From assembly GCF_000702805.1 (NCBI RefSeq), contig NZ_JNJX01000003.1, positions 1-63,017 of the forward strand: DNA of 63,017 nucleotides, read 5' to 3'. The stretch's first letter is position 1. Every line of letters starts with the position of its first letter. Source of the DNA: Mycoplasma anseris ATCC 49234. Lineage in GTDB: Bacteria > Bacillota_I > Bacilli_A > Mycoplasmatales > Metamycoplasmataceae. Positions 13,701 to 26,917 of the stretch are shown here, piece after piece. Under the pieces are notes generated by a model. That model was given only the letters and a program-made list of their open reading frames with translations, was not told the DNA's origin and did not search any database. A program made the position numbers and the translations under genes.

Positions 13701-16700
13701 ATTCAACTAAGAAAGTTGCTAGGGCGTTTTTTAGAATTGAACCCTTTTCACCATTAACAAAGTTTTCAAAAATGTCATTAATCTTAGTCAATAAAAATGT
13801 TTTGTTTTGCTTAATAAAGTTTGCAACTCAATTATGGAAACTGGTTGCTTTTAAGGCAACTTCATTACTAAATAAGTTAGCAATTAATTCTTTAGCTAAA
13901 GGGACAATAAAGGTGTTATATTTTTCATTAAAGAAATCTTTTAAATAAGTTTTTACAATTTCTAATTGAGCTAAAGTGGCTTGGTTAAATCTTATTTGAT
14001 CAAAAGCAATATTATTAATTTGATCAAGTACTAATTTCTTAATATTAATAGTATTAAAGATTCAATCAACAAATGTTTCTTTATCCATTAAAACTTTAGC
14101 AACTTGAATAACTTCATTAATATTGTATTTATCACTCACTAATGTAATTTCAAAAATTTGGTTTATTAATTCATTGTTGTTTTTTAGATCTTCTTTTATA
14201 TTGTTAATTAATAAATCTTTTAATTCCTCAAAAGTTTCATTACCAGTTAGGTTGTTTGCTAAAGTGTTATAAATTAAAGTTTTTAAATGATTAAATAAAG
14301 TGGCATTGTCTAAATTCTTTAATACTTCTTTAATATAAGTAGTCAATTTTTCGCTTTCAGCACTTGATAAAGTTGTATTGGTTTTAATCTTAATTAAGGC
14401 TAATAAAACATTATTAACTTTATTTAATAAATCATCATTATGAGTAATATTGTTTATTAATTTATCAACTAAAGTACTTAATGAATTTTGGTTTATATTT
14501 TTTAACACCTTTATTAATAATTCTTGTGGAGTGTTTCAAGTATATAAATCACCATTTAAGACCATATGAGTTAATACTTCTTTAAATAATGAAATATTTT
14601 CATCATTAATTAATTCACTTAATAAAATATCGACAACTGATTTGGCATATTGATCAACATTTCTATCAGTACGATCTAAATGAACCATTTCATCAAGAAT
14701 TGGGCGTTCAATTTGTAATAAAGCTTTTTTGATGAAATCTTTTAAAACTTCATTAATTTGTTTATCTCTAACAATGGTTTTTATTGTTTCACTTGATTCA
14801 TTAATAATTTGTAATTTGTCATCTTTTGATAATTTATTTAAAATGGCTTTAATTATTCTAATGATTGTTTCTTGATTTCATGATGAAGCAGTTGCATCTG
14901 GAGTTGATGAATCTGCATTAAAATCAGTGGTTTCATTTGGATTTGTATTGTCGGAATTAATAGTCTCTTTAAATGAAATTTTAGACAAAATAAATGAGGT
15001 ATTATCGAATAATATTTGAATAATATTTCTAATATCTTCATTGTTTAAATCATCATTAATAAAGGCAATGACATCATCAGGATTAAAAGCACTTAATAAA
15101 GCCTTAATATTAATTAGGTCTTGGAAATTATACTTAGTTGTGTCAAAACCAAAATTATTAATGTTTTCAGTGATTTTAGAAATAAAGTTTTCAATTAATG
15201 AATTATGAACATTTAATTTATATAACTTACGGATTAATTTTTCTAATGTCTTATTTAAAATGGTTAGTTTTTCTGGTTTTAAGACTAAATCGGGTACTTT
15301 TTGTTTTACAATGGTTAAAATCAACTGAGTGGTTAATTGAATTCTATCTGGAGCTTGTTTGTCAAATAAGAATTCATCAAATAAAATCCCAGTAATTTCT
15401 TTTAATAATGATTTAGCATCATTTAATCCATTAACAATAAATTCCTCTAATGTATTTGAACGATCAACATTTTCTTTGCTAAAAATTCTAGTAATTAATT
15501 GTTTAATTTTAATTAGAATAATTGAATCTCATTTTTCATTAATAAAGCTTTTTAAATCAACTAACAATGTAATTAAATCATTTTTGGCTATTGAATCTAA
15601 ACCTAAACTGTCTAAGTTAATTTGATCAATAGCATTTAAAATAATAGTTTTAATATCCAATTTATTAAATATATAATTGATTAAAGTTTCTTTTGATAAG
15701 ATGATTGATAAATTCTTAATCAATTCTTTTGATTCAACTTTGGAAATATTGCTTTTATCTTTAACAAAAATGACATCCAAAATTTCATTTACTAATGTTT
15801 GGTTATTAAATGAGAAATAAGTTAAAATGTTTTCTTTTAAATAAACCACAAAATCATTTATATTAGCAATATCTGAAACAACTAATTTGTTTGCTTGCTT
15901 ATTAATATGCGCTACAAAATTACTAAAGAATTTGGAATCAGGAATATTGCCTATCATTTTTCTTATAAAGCTTTTTAATGAAGTTTTTTCTTCATTTGTA
16001 AATGTGGTTTTAGTTTCATCTTTAACAAAACCAAATAAAATGTCAACTCCTTTATTTCATATTTCATCATTATTAACAATGTTTTTAATTAGACTAGCTA
16101 TAATATTTGGAAATTGATTATTTGGGGCTTGTTTAAAGATTTTTACTAATAATTCATGAGGTTCATTAAATTGATAATTTTGATTATTATTGATAATATC
16201 ATGAATTAAATATTTGACTGAATCAACTAAATCAGTAGAAATAACACCATCATAAATAGAATAGAATCAATTTTTAACATAATCTTCTAAATTAGCAAAT
16301 TCAGAATTAGCTAAAATTTCAGCTTCTAAATGTTTTTCTCTTAAATAATTTGTAATTGGAAAAACACCTAAATATTCAATCACATGGTTGTAAATTTGTT
16401 GTAATAATGAGTTTTTAGCAAAAGCATCATTAAAAATTGAATCAATTGTTGCATTGAAGAAATTTTTGGCTTGAGCATTTAATAAATTAGCATCTGCCTT
16501 TAAAATGTTTTTAAATAGATTGATTAAATTGTTTCGGTAATTATTATCCGTTAAATAAGTTAAGTTTTGTGGTCTTAAAGCATCTAAGGTTTTAATAAAA
16601 CTAATTCCTAAAACATTCAAGCCATTTTGGTATTTAGTTTCATCAATATGATTTGGTTTGAAACTTAAAAAGGCAAATAATAATTTATGGCTTTTATTAA

Positions 16701-19056
16701 CATCAAAGTTATTTGATTCATTGTCAAACAAATTATAAATAGTTTGACTAATAAGATTTAATGATTCTTTATTGCCTAAATTTTCTTGATTACGTTTAAT
16801 AAAGGTTTGCACTGCTAAAGAAACAAAATCATTGATTTTTTCAAAAGAATTAAAATTATCAATAAAAGTATTCACAAAATATTTAAAATCATCAATTTGT
16901 TGTTGATTAAAATGTTCATTGTTAATTAAGTATTTAGCGCTAATAACATCAATCATATTTTGTTTAAATACATCAATTACTTTAACTTGTTTGTCTTGGA
17001 TTAAAACGGTTTTTTGTTTTGCTAAATCAAGAATGGTTTTAATTAATTCAGTAATTTTAGTATTAGATGAGGCAAGGATTTTGTTTAAAAAGGCTAAACT
17101 AGTATCAATATTTTCGAAATAATCAACTGGATTATTAATAATTTCATCCAATACGTCATCAAAAATCGCTAACATTTTTTGTTTAATAGTTTTTTCTTCT
17201 AAGAAATCAGAAACAATATTATCCAATTTGGCATTAAATAATTTGTTAATTAAATCTTTATTAAATAAACAATCCAAAATACTTCTTAAAGAAGTTTTAA
17301 AATGTTGCTGGTTATTTGAATTTAATAAAAATCCTGAAACACTAATTTCTTTAAAAATAGCAAAAATATGATCAGCAGATGTTAAATCATTTGCAATTGC
17401 TTGTTTAAATTGATCAAATTGAATTTCATTTGGTAAGGTGTTTTTAAAAAGAACATCAATATCGTAATTTAATTTGTTTATTTGTTTATTTAAATATTTA
17501 TTATCACAAACATTATTTATTAAATTAATTACAAATTCTTTAAATTCAGCATTAGTTAATAATTCATTTAATTTGTTTGTAATTGGTAAAAATTGTTCAT
17601 TTGGAAAACCAATAATATTGACAATTTTATTAAAGAAGTCAATTAGCATTTCATTAGAAACATTTTTGCCATTATTAAAATAATATTTAAAAGATCTTAA
17701 AATATTTTGATCATATTTTTGATTCAATAATTTGTTTAAAATAACTTGGTTATCATTAATTTTTTCAAATTCATATTCCTTTTTAAAAGAAGTAACATTA
17801 TCACCTAAAACACCAACAATCTGGGTCTTAATGCTAGTTGGTTTTGATTTGAAATCAAACACTTGATAATAAGGCTTTTTAACAATTGGTTGAGCTTCAG
17901 GATTTGGTTGTTTAGATTCATTTACAATATTAGTATTTTCTAAAGATTTTATTATTGGATGAGAATAATAATTTTGAATCAAATTAATGTAATCATTTTC
18001 AGATAAAGACATTTTCATAAAAATATCTTGGATCATTTTTTTAATTGCTAATACATTCGGTTTAACGCTTAAAAAACCATCACTTAAATAAGAGATATTT
18101 TTATTTAAATATTCATTATCAGTATAACTAAAGAAATTAATATTATTGTCTTTAGAAGCAGTTTCTAAAGATTTATTTAAAACGTTGGTTAATTCAAATA
18201 AAACATTCTTGTTTGAACTATTTTCAATTACTTTAGCTAATTTTAAATATGGAGTAGCATAACCAATTATATTAATATTAAGATGTTCATTAATTTTTCT
18301 TAATTCTTTAATTAATAAATTAATCTTGGTATAAACAAGATTCGCCCTTTGTTGGGCTTGAGTAATTAAATTTTGAATAAAAGTTTGGGTTTCTTCATTA
18401 GTTTTGCTTTGAGTTAAATGGAAAACGATGTCTAATAATTCTTGTTTCTTAAAAAAATCATTAAAACCTAATGAAATAGTCATGAAATTAGCATTAGCAA
18501 TTGAATTTGATAAGAAGCTAAATTTGTTGTCTTCTAATTGAAAATTATTGAATAATTTTGCTAATTTAGCTTGGTTTTCAATCATTTCATTAAGGTCTTT
18601 TTGTACATTTAGATTGTAATCAAAATGATTTTGATTAAAACTTGAATATTTTGTTGGATTTAATAAGTATAATCAATCATCAATTGTAGTATTAGCTAAA
18701 CTAAAATTGTAAAATGAAGATAATTTGGTATATTCATCATCAAGCATATGAATAGCATTAGCTAAATATGAAGCATAAGAAAGCCCATATATTTCATTAC
18801 GTTCTTTATTGAAATAATTTGCCTCATGGCTTTTTAAAGAAATTTCAGCACTGCTTGATCATTGATCACCAATGGCAACATAATTAACATCGCCTTTAAT
18901 CATGGCTTGTTTTGGTTGTTCAATAATTTCATTTTTTTTGGTAATGTTGTTTTCTTTTTCTTTTTTCTGGCATGAAGTAGTAGCAATCACTGTTGAACCA
19001 ATAATTACACTAGAACCTAGCAATTTTACTAGGTTTTTAGTTGTATTTTTTTTCAT
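10774..19056 (-). CDS. Giant lipoprotein with degenerate SGNH-hydrolase-like N-terminal domain (2,760 aa)
   Basis: A single frame using many TGA(Trp) codons, from ATG 19056 (AGGAGA upstream) to TAA 10774-10776. The N-terminus has Lys residues, a hydrophobic stretch and a lipobox ending ATTSC, so it should be lipid-anchored outside the membrane. Residues about 57-340 match the SGNH/GDSL hydrolase layout: YVAIGDQW (block I, about residue 60-67), ISLGFND (block III, about 194-200), INIIGYATP, then a block V-like VKPN near residue 332. The catalytic Ser of block I is Gln, and the usual D-x-H of block V reads S-V-K, so the domain looks inactive. The remaining roughly 2,400 residues are helical and Leu/Ile/Asn-rich, with diverged repeats and Ser/Asn-rich linkers near 12.4, 13.3 and 14.9 kb. 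Probably co-transcribed with the trkH-like gene 9 bases upstream. Role unknown; surface scaffold or adhesin is inference. Confidence 0.88.
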
Positions 19057-19065
19057 TATGATCTC

Positions 19066-20679
19066 CTATCCTATTGAAACATCTTCATAAATGTATTCAT
19101 AGTAATCTGGTCTTTTGTTAGCTTTTCCTCAAATTAAAATGGTTTGAGTAATGCCTAATTGTCCAATAAACATGTATAAAATTAATAATAATTTTGAAAT
19201 TAAACCTAATTCAGAAGTTAACCCAGTCGATAATCCCGAACTACCGAATGCTGAACAAACTTCAAAGGTTATATGTGAAATATCAAATTGTTTATAATCA
19301 ACATTATTTAAATGTAAACCGGAATGTTCATATGAAGAATAAGTTATTAATACTCCGATCAAAATTAAGGCAACACCAATTGCAAAAATATTAACTGCTT
19401 TAATCAAGGTCTCTTTACCAATTTGACGTTTAAAAGCATTGATTTTGGTTTTACCTCTAATCATTGTTATAATGCTTAAGAAAATAACGGCAATAGTAAT
19501 ATTTCTAATTCCTCCAGCAGTTGAAACTGGTGAAAAACCAATAAACATTAAAATTGCATGAACAATAATTGATTGGGTTGAAAAATGATAATAATCAACA
19601 ACTGTAAATCCGGCTGATCTAGTTGATACTGTTTGGAAGAAAATGCTTCCTATTTTTTGAGCAGTATTCCCATATTGTTTTTGATTTCAGAATGATTGTG
19701 GATTTTTAGAAATTGTTTCAAATAAAATTGTTAATAAAAATCCAATAACAGTTACAAATAAATAAGTAATTAAAGTTAATTTAGTGAATAAGTTGAAACG
19801 GTGTCTTGGTTTATTTTTTCTTAAAGAAACTAATTTTTGATAAACATCATATATAACTGGATATCCAATTCCACCAATAAAGATTAAAATAATGGTGAAG
19901 GTTTGAACATATCAATCAAAATAAAATGGTTGTAAGCTTTTTGAGCCAAAGATATCAAATCCAGCATTACATAAAGAACTTATTGAGTGGAAAACAGCAT
20001 ATCTTAAAGATAATGTTAAATTTCCTTTTGGATTAGCAAGCTCAGATTCATAAGGATTAAAAACTTGAAATTCTTTAACATTATTGGCTTGTGCATAATC
20101 AGCAATTTCTGATTCAATTGTTGTTTTATTTAAAGTGGTGATATTTTCATTATAAAACCTACCATGAGGGCTAAAATAAAAAATTAAAGTAAAAGTTATA
20201 ACTGCTAAAACCAACACAATTAATAAAAACGAAATTGAAACTTTGATTAGCTTTTTGGTATCTCCTCAAGTATTAGCCCCTCTTTCAGTTTGAGAAACTT
20301 GACTATTAAAAACGCTCATTTTAAAACCAAAGATATTTTGAATAACATAAACCTTAATCGCAAATATTCCAAGACCACCAACAAAGATAGCAATAGCAAT
20401 AATAGCTTGTCCAAATCCATTAAAGCCTTTGCTAATGGCTAAAGTGGAGAGACCAGTATCACTAAAAGCAGATGAAGCTAAAAATAGGGCATCTGAATAA
20501 TCAAAATTAGGTTTAATAACCTTTAAATCATTTGTATGGGTAATTGGTCAATAAAGTAATAACGAAATAATGAGTGTAAAAAGAATGTACACTATAAAAA
20601 TATGTTTAACAGGTCCAATACTTTTAAAAAAACTAAAAAATTTATTTGTCTTTTTTGCCTTTGGTTCTTTGTTTTTCAT
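19066..20679 (-). CDS. TrkH/KtrB-type potassium uptake channel subunit
   Basis: 537 aa integral membrane protein. It shows the four P-loop/selectivity-filter repeats of the TrkH/KtrB family: SDTGLST, SLCNAGFD, STAGGI and GSSGLSTGL, separated by hydrophobic helices. It would form the K+-translocating channel and normally needs a cytoplasmic KtrA/TrkA-type RCK subunit, which is not in this window. The start ATG 20679 has no Shine-Dalgarno; a TATAAT lies 9 bases upstream, so the mRNA is probably near-leaderless. The giant lipoprotein gene starts 9 bases after its stop, suggesting one transcript. Confidence 0.92.
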
Positions 20680-20688
20680 AATGCGACA

Positions 20689-20694
20689 ATTATA
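20689..20694 (-). promoter_or_regulatory. -10 box (TATAAT) of trkH-like gene, near-leaderless start
   Basis: TATAAT on the minus strand, 9 bases before ATG 20679; no ribosome binding site is seen. The rest of 20695-20865 is AT-rich spacer with no feature I can support. Confidence 0.6.
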
Positions 20695-20872
20695 AGTTTT
20701 TTAATAAAAAAATGGTGTTTTACAGAAAGAAATAGGAAATTTACACAAAAAAATAACTTTTTGGTGTTTAAAATTAGTATTTTTTAGATTTTATTATGAT
20801 TTATAATCACTACTTTTATATGAACTATGTTCATAATAAAAGAAGAAATTCAAAAAGAAAATAAACAAAAAA

Positions 20873-20895
20873 ACTTGTGGTTTCACAAGCTTTTC
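20873..20895 (-). terminator. Terminator after tRNA-Lys
   Basis: On the minus strand CTTGTG pairs with CACAAG around an AAAC loop and is followed by a T run. It lies just downstream of the tRNA. Confidence 0.8.
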
Positions 20896-20900
20896 TGAAA

Positions 20901-20976
20901 TGGTACACCCTGTGGGGCTCGAACCCACGACCCAGGGATTAAGAGTCCCTTGCTCTGCCAACTGAGCTAAGGGTGC
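20901..20976 (-). tRNA. tRNA-Lys (anticodon CTT)
   Basis: Cloverleaf with acceptor GCACCCT/AGGGTGT, D arm AGCTCAGTTGG, anticodon loop CTCTTAA (anticodon CTT), T arm GGGTTCGAGCCCC, and an encoded CCA end. A single-gene transcript followed by its own terminator. Confidence 0.95.
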
Positions 20977-21108
20977 TTTTTTAATTTAAGTCTAAAATTT
21001 AATTTTTAATTTTATAAAAATACTCATTGATTTTTTAGACCTAGAATATTATAAACTATATTTGTGGGTTTTCAAAAAAACTATTTCAAAATAGGTCAAA
21101 AAGTTAGG

Positions 21109-21137
21109 TTGAAATTAACATTTTTTAGATATATATT
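21109..21137 (+). promoter_or_regulatory. Promoter of the G-tract lipoprotein gene
   Basis: TTGAAA (21109-21114), 17-base spacer, TATATT (21132-21137). A TATAAT also occurs at 21157-21162. The upstream block AAATTAACATTTTTT recurs before the related lipoprotein gene near 62900, where the -10 position is not conserved. Confidence 0.55.
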
Positions 21138-21198
21138 CTATTGAATATAAAGAAATTATAATTCTTCTGGATATTTATGAAAGGATTATAAACTAAAA

Positions 21199-23721
21199 AT
21201 GAGTAAAAAAACAAAAGTTATATTAGGTATATTAGGAACATTAACTCCACTTGTTTCATTACCTATAATTGCAACAAAATGTGAAAAAGACAAGCCAACA
21301 CCACCTAAACCAGTTCCAGTTCCGGGGGGGGAGACTAAGCTTACAAAAGTTCAATTAAATGAAGAATTAAACAAAATCAAGATTTCAGTTGCTGAAAAAG
21401 TTACTGGACCAGAAGTTGTAAGCAATAATCAATTAGCTGTTTTAAGCGGTTTTGACGCTGAAAAAGTTAATGCTAATATCATAGAAGTCGTAAATGTTGA
21501 TGATACAAATATCAAAGTTAAAGTTGAAGTTGTTGACAAAAAAGATGCAACTAATAAATCTGATGCTAAAGAAATTAATGTAGTTGTATTTTCAAGTACT
21601 GCTAAAGAACAAGAATTAAAAGCTGTTTTAAATGCTGAATTAGAAAAAGTTACTTTAGGAATTTCAGATGCAACCAAAACCGGGCCTGAAATTCAAGATG
21701 ATAATAGCATAATTACTGCTAGTGGGCATGATGAAACTAAAGCAAAATTAAAAATCAATGAAATTCAAATTGAAAATGATACCCATATTAAAGTTGTATA
21801 CACAGTAACTAATCCAAATGGAGCTTATACATCAGACAATACTAAAGAAGCTAGTTTAGAAGTATATTCAACTTTACAAAAAGAATTAGACGCAAAAGCT
21901 GAAACACTAACAGCAGTTTATTCAAAAGAAACTTTAATTAATGCCATTGGATTACAAATTGCTGACATTAAAGTTAAAGATGGCGAAGCAGATCTAGCTA
22001 GTGAATATGCTGTTAATGGATTAGCATTTGTTAACAAAGAACCTACTGAAGAAGAAATTAACACTGGTAAAAGATTAGTAAGTTTTTCAATTACTAAAGA
22101 TTCTAAAACTTCAAAAGTTGTCCAAAAATCAGTTCAAGTTGAAAAATCAAATAAAGCTGTCATTTTAGATCAAAAAGAAAAAATTAAAACTGGTTTTGAA
22201 TTAATTGATACATATAAATCAATAGAAACTTTAGAAGCTCTTGAAGAAGGAACAGTATTATCATATGATTACAAGACTTTTAAAGTATTCAGTGGTGAAA
22301 AATGAAATTCACCTGATAGAGTTGATTTATTTAAATTAAAAGATAATTTGTCATTAGATAATTTAACTAAATTTTATTCAGAACGTGATATGAATACAGG
22401 TAATAAAGTTGTATTGCACAAAGTCGCAAAAGGACAATATGAAATTAAATTTTATATTGGAAATCACTCATTCAATAAAGAAGAAAAAGCAATTGATGTT
22501 GAACAATTAACTATTACAGGTTTAAATTCAAAATTATTAGATAAAGCAGCTTTAGATGCATTATTAGAATCAAAAGCAACTGAATTTGTATATTCAACCA
22601 AAACTGAAGTTTATGCTAAAGATGCTAATGAAGAAGGAATTACAAAACCAGAATTTCCAGAAGGAGTTTCAGTTTTAATTTCTAACTTAACTAAAAATGC
22701 TAGTGAAGGTTCAATTACTTTCAATGTTGTAATTTCAACAACTGATGCTGAAGGAACTTCAAAATCTTCAGATCCAAAATCAATAACTATTTCTGAATTT
22801 AAACAAGATTCATTGGGTACTGAATTGGAAGGTTTAACAGTTGATTATACAACCAAAACTACTAAACCAAGTGAAACAACAAATATTGAATTAATTACCG
22901 TTAAAAAAGGCGAAGCAGATTATAATCCTGAAGGAATAACAGTTTCCAAAGAAATTGTTGCTGCAAAAGCAAATGATGTTAGAGGAGAAATTGTTGTTAA
23001 GATCACTTTAACAAAAGATTCCCAATCTACTTATAAAGAATTTACTATTGGTGGATTTACAACTAGTGAATTTAATTTAGATGATTTTGTTAATGGATTA
23101 ACAATTGAATTACAAAATGTTGCAAATAAAGCAGAAACTTTAGCTTCATCAATTAAAGAAAGCAACATTAATGTAGTTGATCCAAAGGGAAATACTAACT
23201 TAGTTACAATTTCACATGAATTTAGTGCAAATAATGAAACTGGTAGTCTAACTGTAACCACTACAATTACTAAAGATAGTGAAACAAAAACCAAAACTAC
23301 TAAATTTACTGGATTTAAAATTGTTAAATCAGATGAAACATTATTAAATGAATTAAGAGAAGCTGCAGCAGCTGGTACTTTATTATCAACTGAAGGTATT
23401 TATGCACTATTTGAACAAGCATCTCAAAGAAATAAATATAATGCTAAAAATGGTTTATATGTACATCAACAAACACTTCAAGTTGGTGTTTCAAGTAGTG
23501 ATTCTAAAAAATCAAAACTTGTATTCCCATTAAAATTCCAAAAAGAAGAATTTAATAGCGATTCAAGATACGCAGAATTATTAAAAGCTAACTGAATAAC
23601 TTCAATTAGTGGTACTCAAAAAGCTATGAAACCTATTAAACAAGAAGATGGTTCATGATCATTTAGTTATGTAATTGGAGAAAAAGGAACAACTGAATAC
23701 ACTTTCTCAGTTTCAGCTTAA
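21199..23721 (+). CDS. Variable surface lipoprotein with repeated lipoprotein-associated domains (840 aa)
   Basis: N-terminus MSKKTKVILG with a hydrophobic core and lipobox ATKC (Cys about residue 29), then a Pro-rich linker PKPVPVPGG. Past the linker come several units of about 90-110 residues that alternate short helical and beta-rich stretches (for example ITKDSKTSKVVQKSVQVEK and SITFNVVIS). These look like the lipoprotein-associated type-17 domain common in mycoplasma surface proteins (family assignment by eye). The C-terminus is YTFSVSA. TGA is read as Trp at 22303 and 23593. The linker is encoded by a run of eight G (21324-21331): gaining or losing one base gives a stop within about 2-10 codons, so expression may switch on and off. 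The signal-peptide DNA is shared with the truncated gene at 62953. Surface-exposed lipid-anchored antigen is the likely role. Confidence 0.88.
21324..21331 (+). repeat. G8 homopolymer inside the lipoprotein coding sequence
   Basis: Eight consecutive G in a genome where G runs are rare, encoding the end of a PVPGG linker just after the lipid-anchor Cys. One extra G makes the frame read GGA GAC TAA; one fewer gives a TAA nine codons on. This is a classic slipped-strand on/off design. Confidence 0.8.
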
Positions 23722-23731
23722 TTAATAATTT

Positions 23732-23758
23732 AAAGGGGGATTAATAATCTCTCTTTTT
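23732..23758 (+). terminator. Terminator after the lipoprotein gene
   Basis: AAAGGGGGAT pairs with ATCTCTCTTT (two G-U wobbles) around TAATA, followed by T residues. Confidence 0.75.
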
Positions 23759-23820
23759 CTTTTGTTTTAAATTGTTTAAAACCATTTATAATTTATTTTA
23801 TTCTATGGAAAGGACATATA

Positions 23821-26760
23821 ATGAAATTAATACAAGTTGAAGCCCATGGTTTTAAATCATTTGCTGACAAAGTTTGTTTAAAACTTGATGGTGGAGTTTG
23901 CGCTATCATCGGACCTAATGGTTCAGGTAAGTCTAATATTAATGATGCCATTAAATGAGTTTTAGGAGAAAGCAGTTCTAAAGCATTAAGAGGAGATAAC
24001 ATGCAAGATGTTATCTTTGCTGGATCAAAAACTGAAAAAGAAATGGATCGGGCTGAAGTTATTTTAACTTTTGATAACCGTGATCATGCTGTTTCAGTTC
24101 CTCATGACTTCTTTACCATTTCTAGAGTAATTCACCGAGGAAAAGGTGAAAATGAATACTACATCAATGGTGAAGAAGCTTCTAAAAAAGCAATTAAAGA
24201 AATTGCTATGGAAAGTGGTATTTCTAAATCAAGTTTAGCAATTATTAGTCAAGGGACCATTTCTGATATTGCTGAAGCAACTCCAGAAAGAAGAAGAGAA
24301 ATTTTTGAAGAAGCTTCTGGAACCTCAATGTATCGTTCAAGAAAAATTGAAGCTCAAAGAAAATTAGAAAAAACTGAAGAAGCTTTAAGTCAAATAACCA
24401 TTGTTATTGATGAACTGGAAAAACAAAGAAAACCATTAATGAGACAAGCTGAAAAAGCAAAATTATATAAAGAAAAAATTGAACAACTAAAAGATGTTGA
24501 AGTTACATTGTTAGTTCATGACTTTATGGAATATTCAAATCGTCTTAATGTTTTAAACCAAGATGCAAGAGAATTTGAAATTGTTAAAGAAGAATTAACA
24601 AGTAAAAGACAAAATTACGAAACTTCTTTAATGGCTAAAGGAACTATTATTAATGAGCTTGAAAAAGAAGTTGAAGCATTAAGCAAGGATCTAAATGAAA
24701 TTATTGATAATATTACTAATTTAGAAATTAGATCAGCTAAAGAAGAAAAACATCGTGAAATGATCTTAAGCGGAGAAATTAAAGTTTCTACTAAAGATCA
24801 AATTGATGCCTTAAAACAAAGTTTAAGTGACTTAAATGACAAAATTTCTTCATACAAAAAATTCATTAAAGATAAAGAAGAAGAAATGGAAGCTATTAAT
24901 GAAAGAACTGTTAAACGTTCTTCTAGAATCGCTGAAACCAAAAGAAATCTATCTTTAGAAATTGATAAGTTAAATAAAGTTAAAGGAAAAATTGATCTAA
25001 TTAAAGAGGTTAGAGACAATAAAGCCACTTTGGCTAAAGGGACAAAAAATATTGTTGAAAATGCTGAATTATTTAGAGGCTATAAAGCCTTAGTTAGTCA
25101 ACTAATTCAAGTTGAACCAACTTATGCTAGAGCAATTGAAACAATTTTAGCAGGTGCTACTCAACATATTGTTGTTGATAATTCTGAAACTGCTGTTGAA
25201 GCAATTAATTTCTTAAAACAAAACAACGGAGGAAGGGCAACCTTTATTCCTTTAAATTCAATTAAAGCTAAATTTATTAATGAACAACACATTGTTGTTG
25301 CACAAACTCAAAAAGGTTTTTTAGGTGTTGCTAGTGAATTGGTAAGTGTTGAAAAAGAATACGATGTTTTAAAGAAATTCTTATTAGGAAATATCTTAAT
25401 TTGTGAAACCATCGAATCAGCTAATCGTTTATCTAAATTATTAGAAAAACGTTATATGGTCGTTACTTTAGATGGAGATGTTATTAGAGTTGGTGGAGTC
25501 ATGTCTGGTGGTCAAGCTTCCCAAAATGTTTCTACATTTGGAATGGATAAGCAAATCGAAGAACTAGAAGCTTTAATTCCTGCTTTACAAGAAAATGTAT
25601 TGACTTTAAAACAAATTTTAGGTAAATTAGAACACGAGCAAGACACTGATATTACTTATAGTTCTAATATTGCTTTAGAAAAAGTTACCTTTAAAAATAA
25701 ATTAGATGAAACCATTGAGGAATTTGATAGATATAGACAAAAATTTGCCCAATTATCAAATGAAACTTTAGAATTAAGTGAAAGCACTGACTTTGTTTCA
25801 GCAATTAGTAAATTAATGACGGAAAAAAGTGCTTTATTGGTTAAATTAAACACTCAACAAGACATTCTTAAAAAGGCTAAGGATGAATTTAGAGATCTAA
25901 CCATGAACAAAAGTCAAACTGATATTGAATTGAACAAATGATACGAAGAAAATCAAACAAAAATTACTGAAAAAGCAAAAGCTGAATCAATTATTGAAAA
26001 TGCTAAAAAACGTTTATCAGAACAATATGGAATGCTTTTTGAAACTGCTAAACAATTTTACAACCCTGAAATTGATTTCAGTGTTGCAAGAAAATTAGTA
26101 AACAACTTAAGACAAGATATTAGAGAATTAGGACATGTTAACCTAGACTCAATTGAACAATTAGAAACTGTTGAAGAGAGATATAAAACTTTAAAAGAAC
26201 AGGAAACAGAAATTACTTCAGCAAAACAAACAATTGAAGAAGCAATTGATGAAATGGATAAAATTATTGTTCAAAAAATTACTGAAACAGTAACTTTAGT
26301 AAATAATGAATTTAAATATGTCTTTTCAAAAATGTTTGGTGGAGGAATGGCTGAAATTAGATACACTGAACCTGAAAACATCTTAGAATCAGGAATTGAT
26401 GTTATTGCTCAACCTCCAGGAAAAGCCATTAAGAACTTAAAACTATTTTCAGGTGGAGAAAAAGCTTTAATTGCAATTTCATTATTATTTTCTATTTTAA
26501 AAGCCAAGCCTTTACCTTTATGTATTTTAGATGAAGTAGAAGCAGCTTTAGATGAAGCTAATGTTATTAGATTTGCTGAATTCTTACAACATCTTAAAGC
26601 GGATACTCAATTTGTTGTTATTACTCACCGTCAAGGAACAATGGAAAGAGTTGATAAGCTTTATGGAGCAACTATGCAAAAAAGAGGGGTTACTACTTTC
26701 TTTGGAGTAAGTTTATCTGAAGCCAAACAACTAATTGATGAACAACAAAAAAAACAATAA
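23821..26760 (+). CDS. smc: Chromosome segregation ATPase SMC
   Basis: 979 aa SMC protein that organises and segregates the chromosome together with ScpA and ScpB. The N-terminal head has Walker A GPNGSGKSN near residue 31 and the ISQGTISDI segment. Coiled coils flank a hinge at about residues 415-560 (LFRGYKALVSQLI, ATFIPLNSI, GGVMSGGQAS). The C-terminal head has signature FSGGEKAL near 876, Walker B LCILDEVEAALDEANV near 903 and TQFVVITHRQGTMERVD. The start ATG 23821 follows AAAGGA. Single gene with its own terminator. Length is slightly short of the usual ~1,180 aa because the coiled coils are shorter. Confidence 0.97.
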
Positions 26761-26772
26761 TCAATAATAAAT

Positions 26773-26800
26773 GACCTTAGTTTCATTGCTAAGGTCGTTT
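26773..26800 (+). terminator. Terminator after smc
   Basis: GACCTTAG, eight-base loop, CTAAGGTC, then a T-rich tail. Confidence 0.8.
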
Positions 26801-26857
26801 ATTTACTAATTAATTATTAAACCATGGTGTTTAGCTCTTAAAATACCTAGAAAATGG

Positions 26858-26863
26858 TATAAT
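26858..26863 (+). promoter_or_regulatory. Extended -10 promoter of the VapD-like gene
   Basis: TATAAT preceded by TGG (a TGN extension), about 54 bases before the ATG. The ribosome binding site is GGAGG at 26907-26911. Confidence 0.6.
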
Positions 26864-26917
26864 AGAAATTAACAAATACTATATTTTTTTAGCTTAATAA
26901 TTTATTGGAGGTTAATC

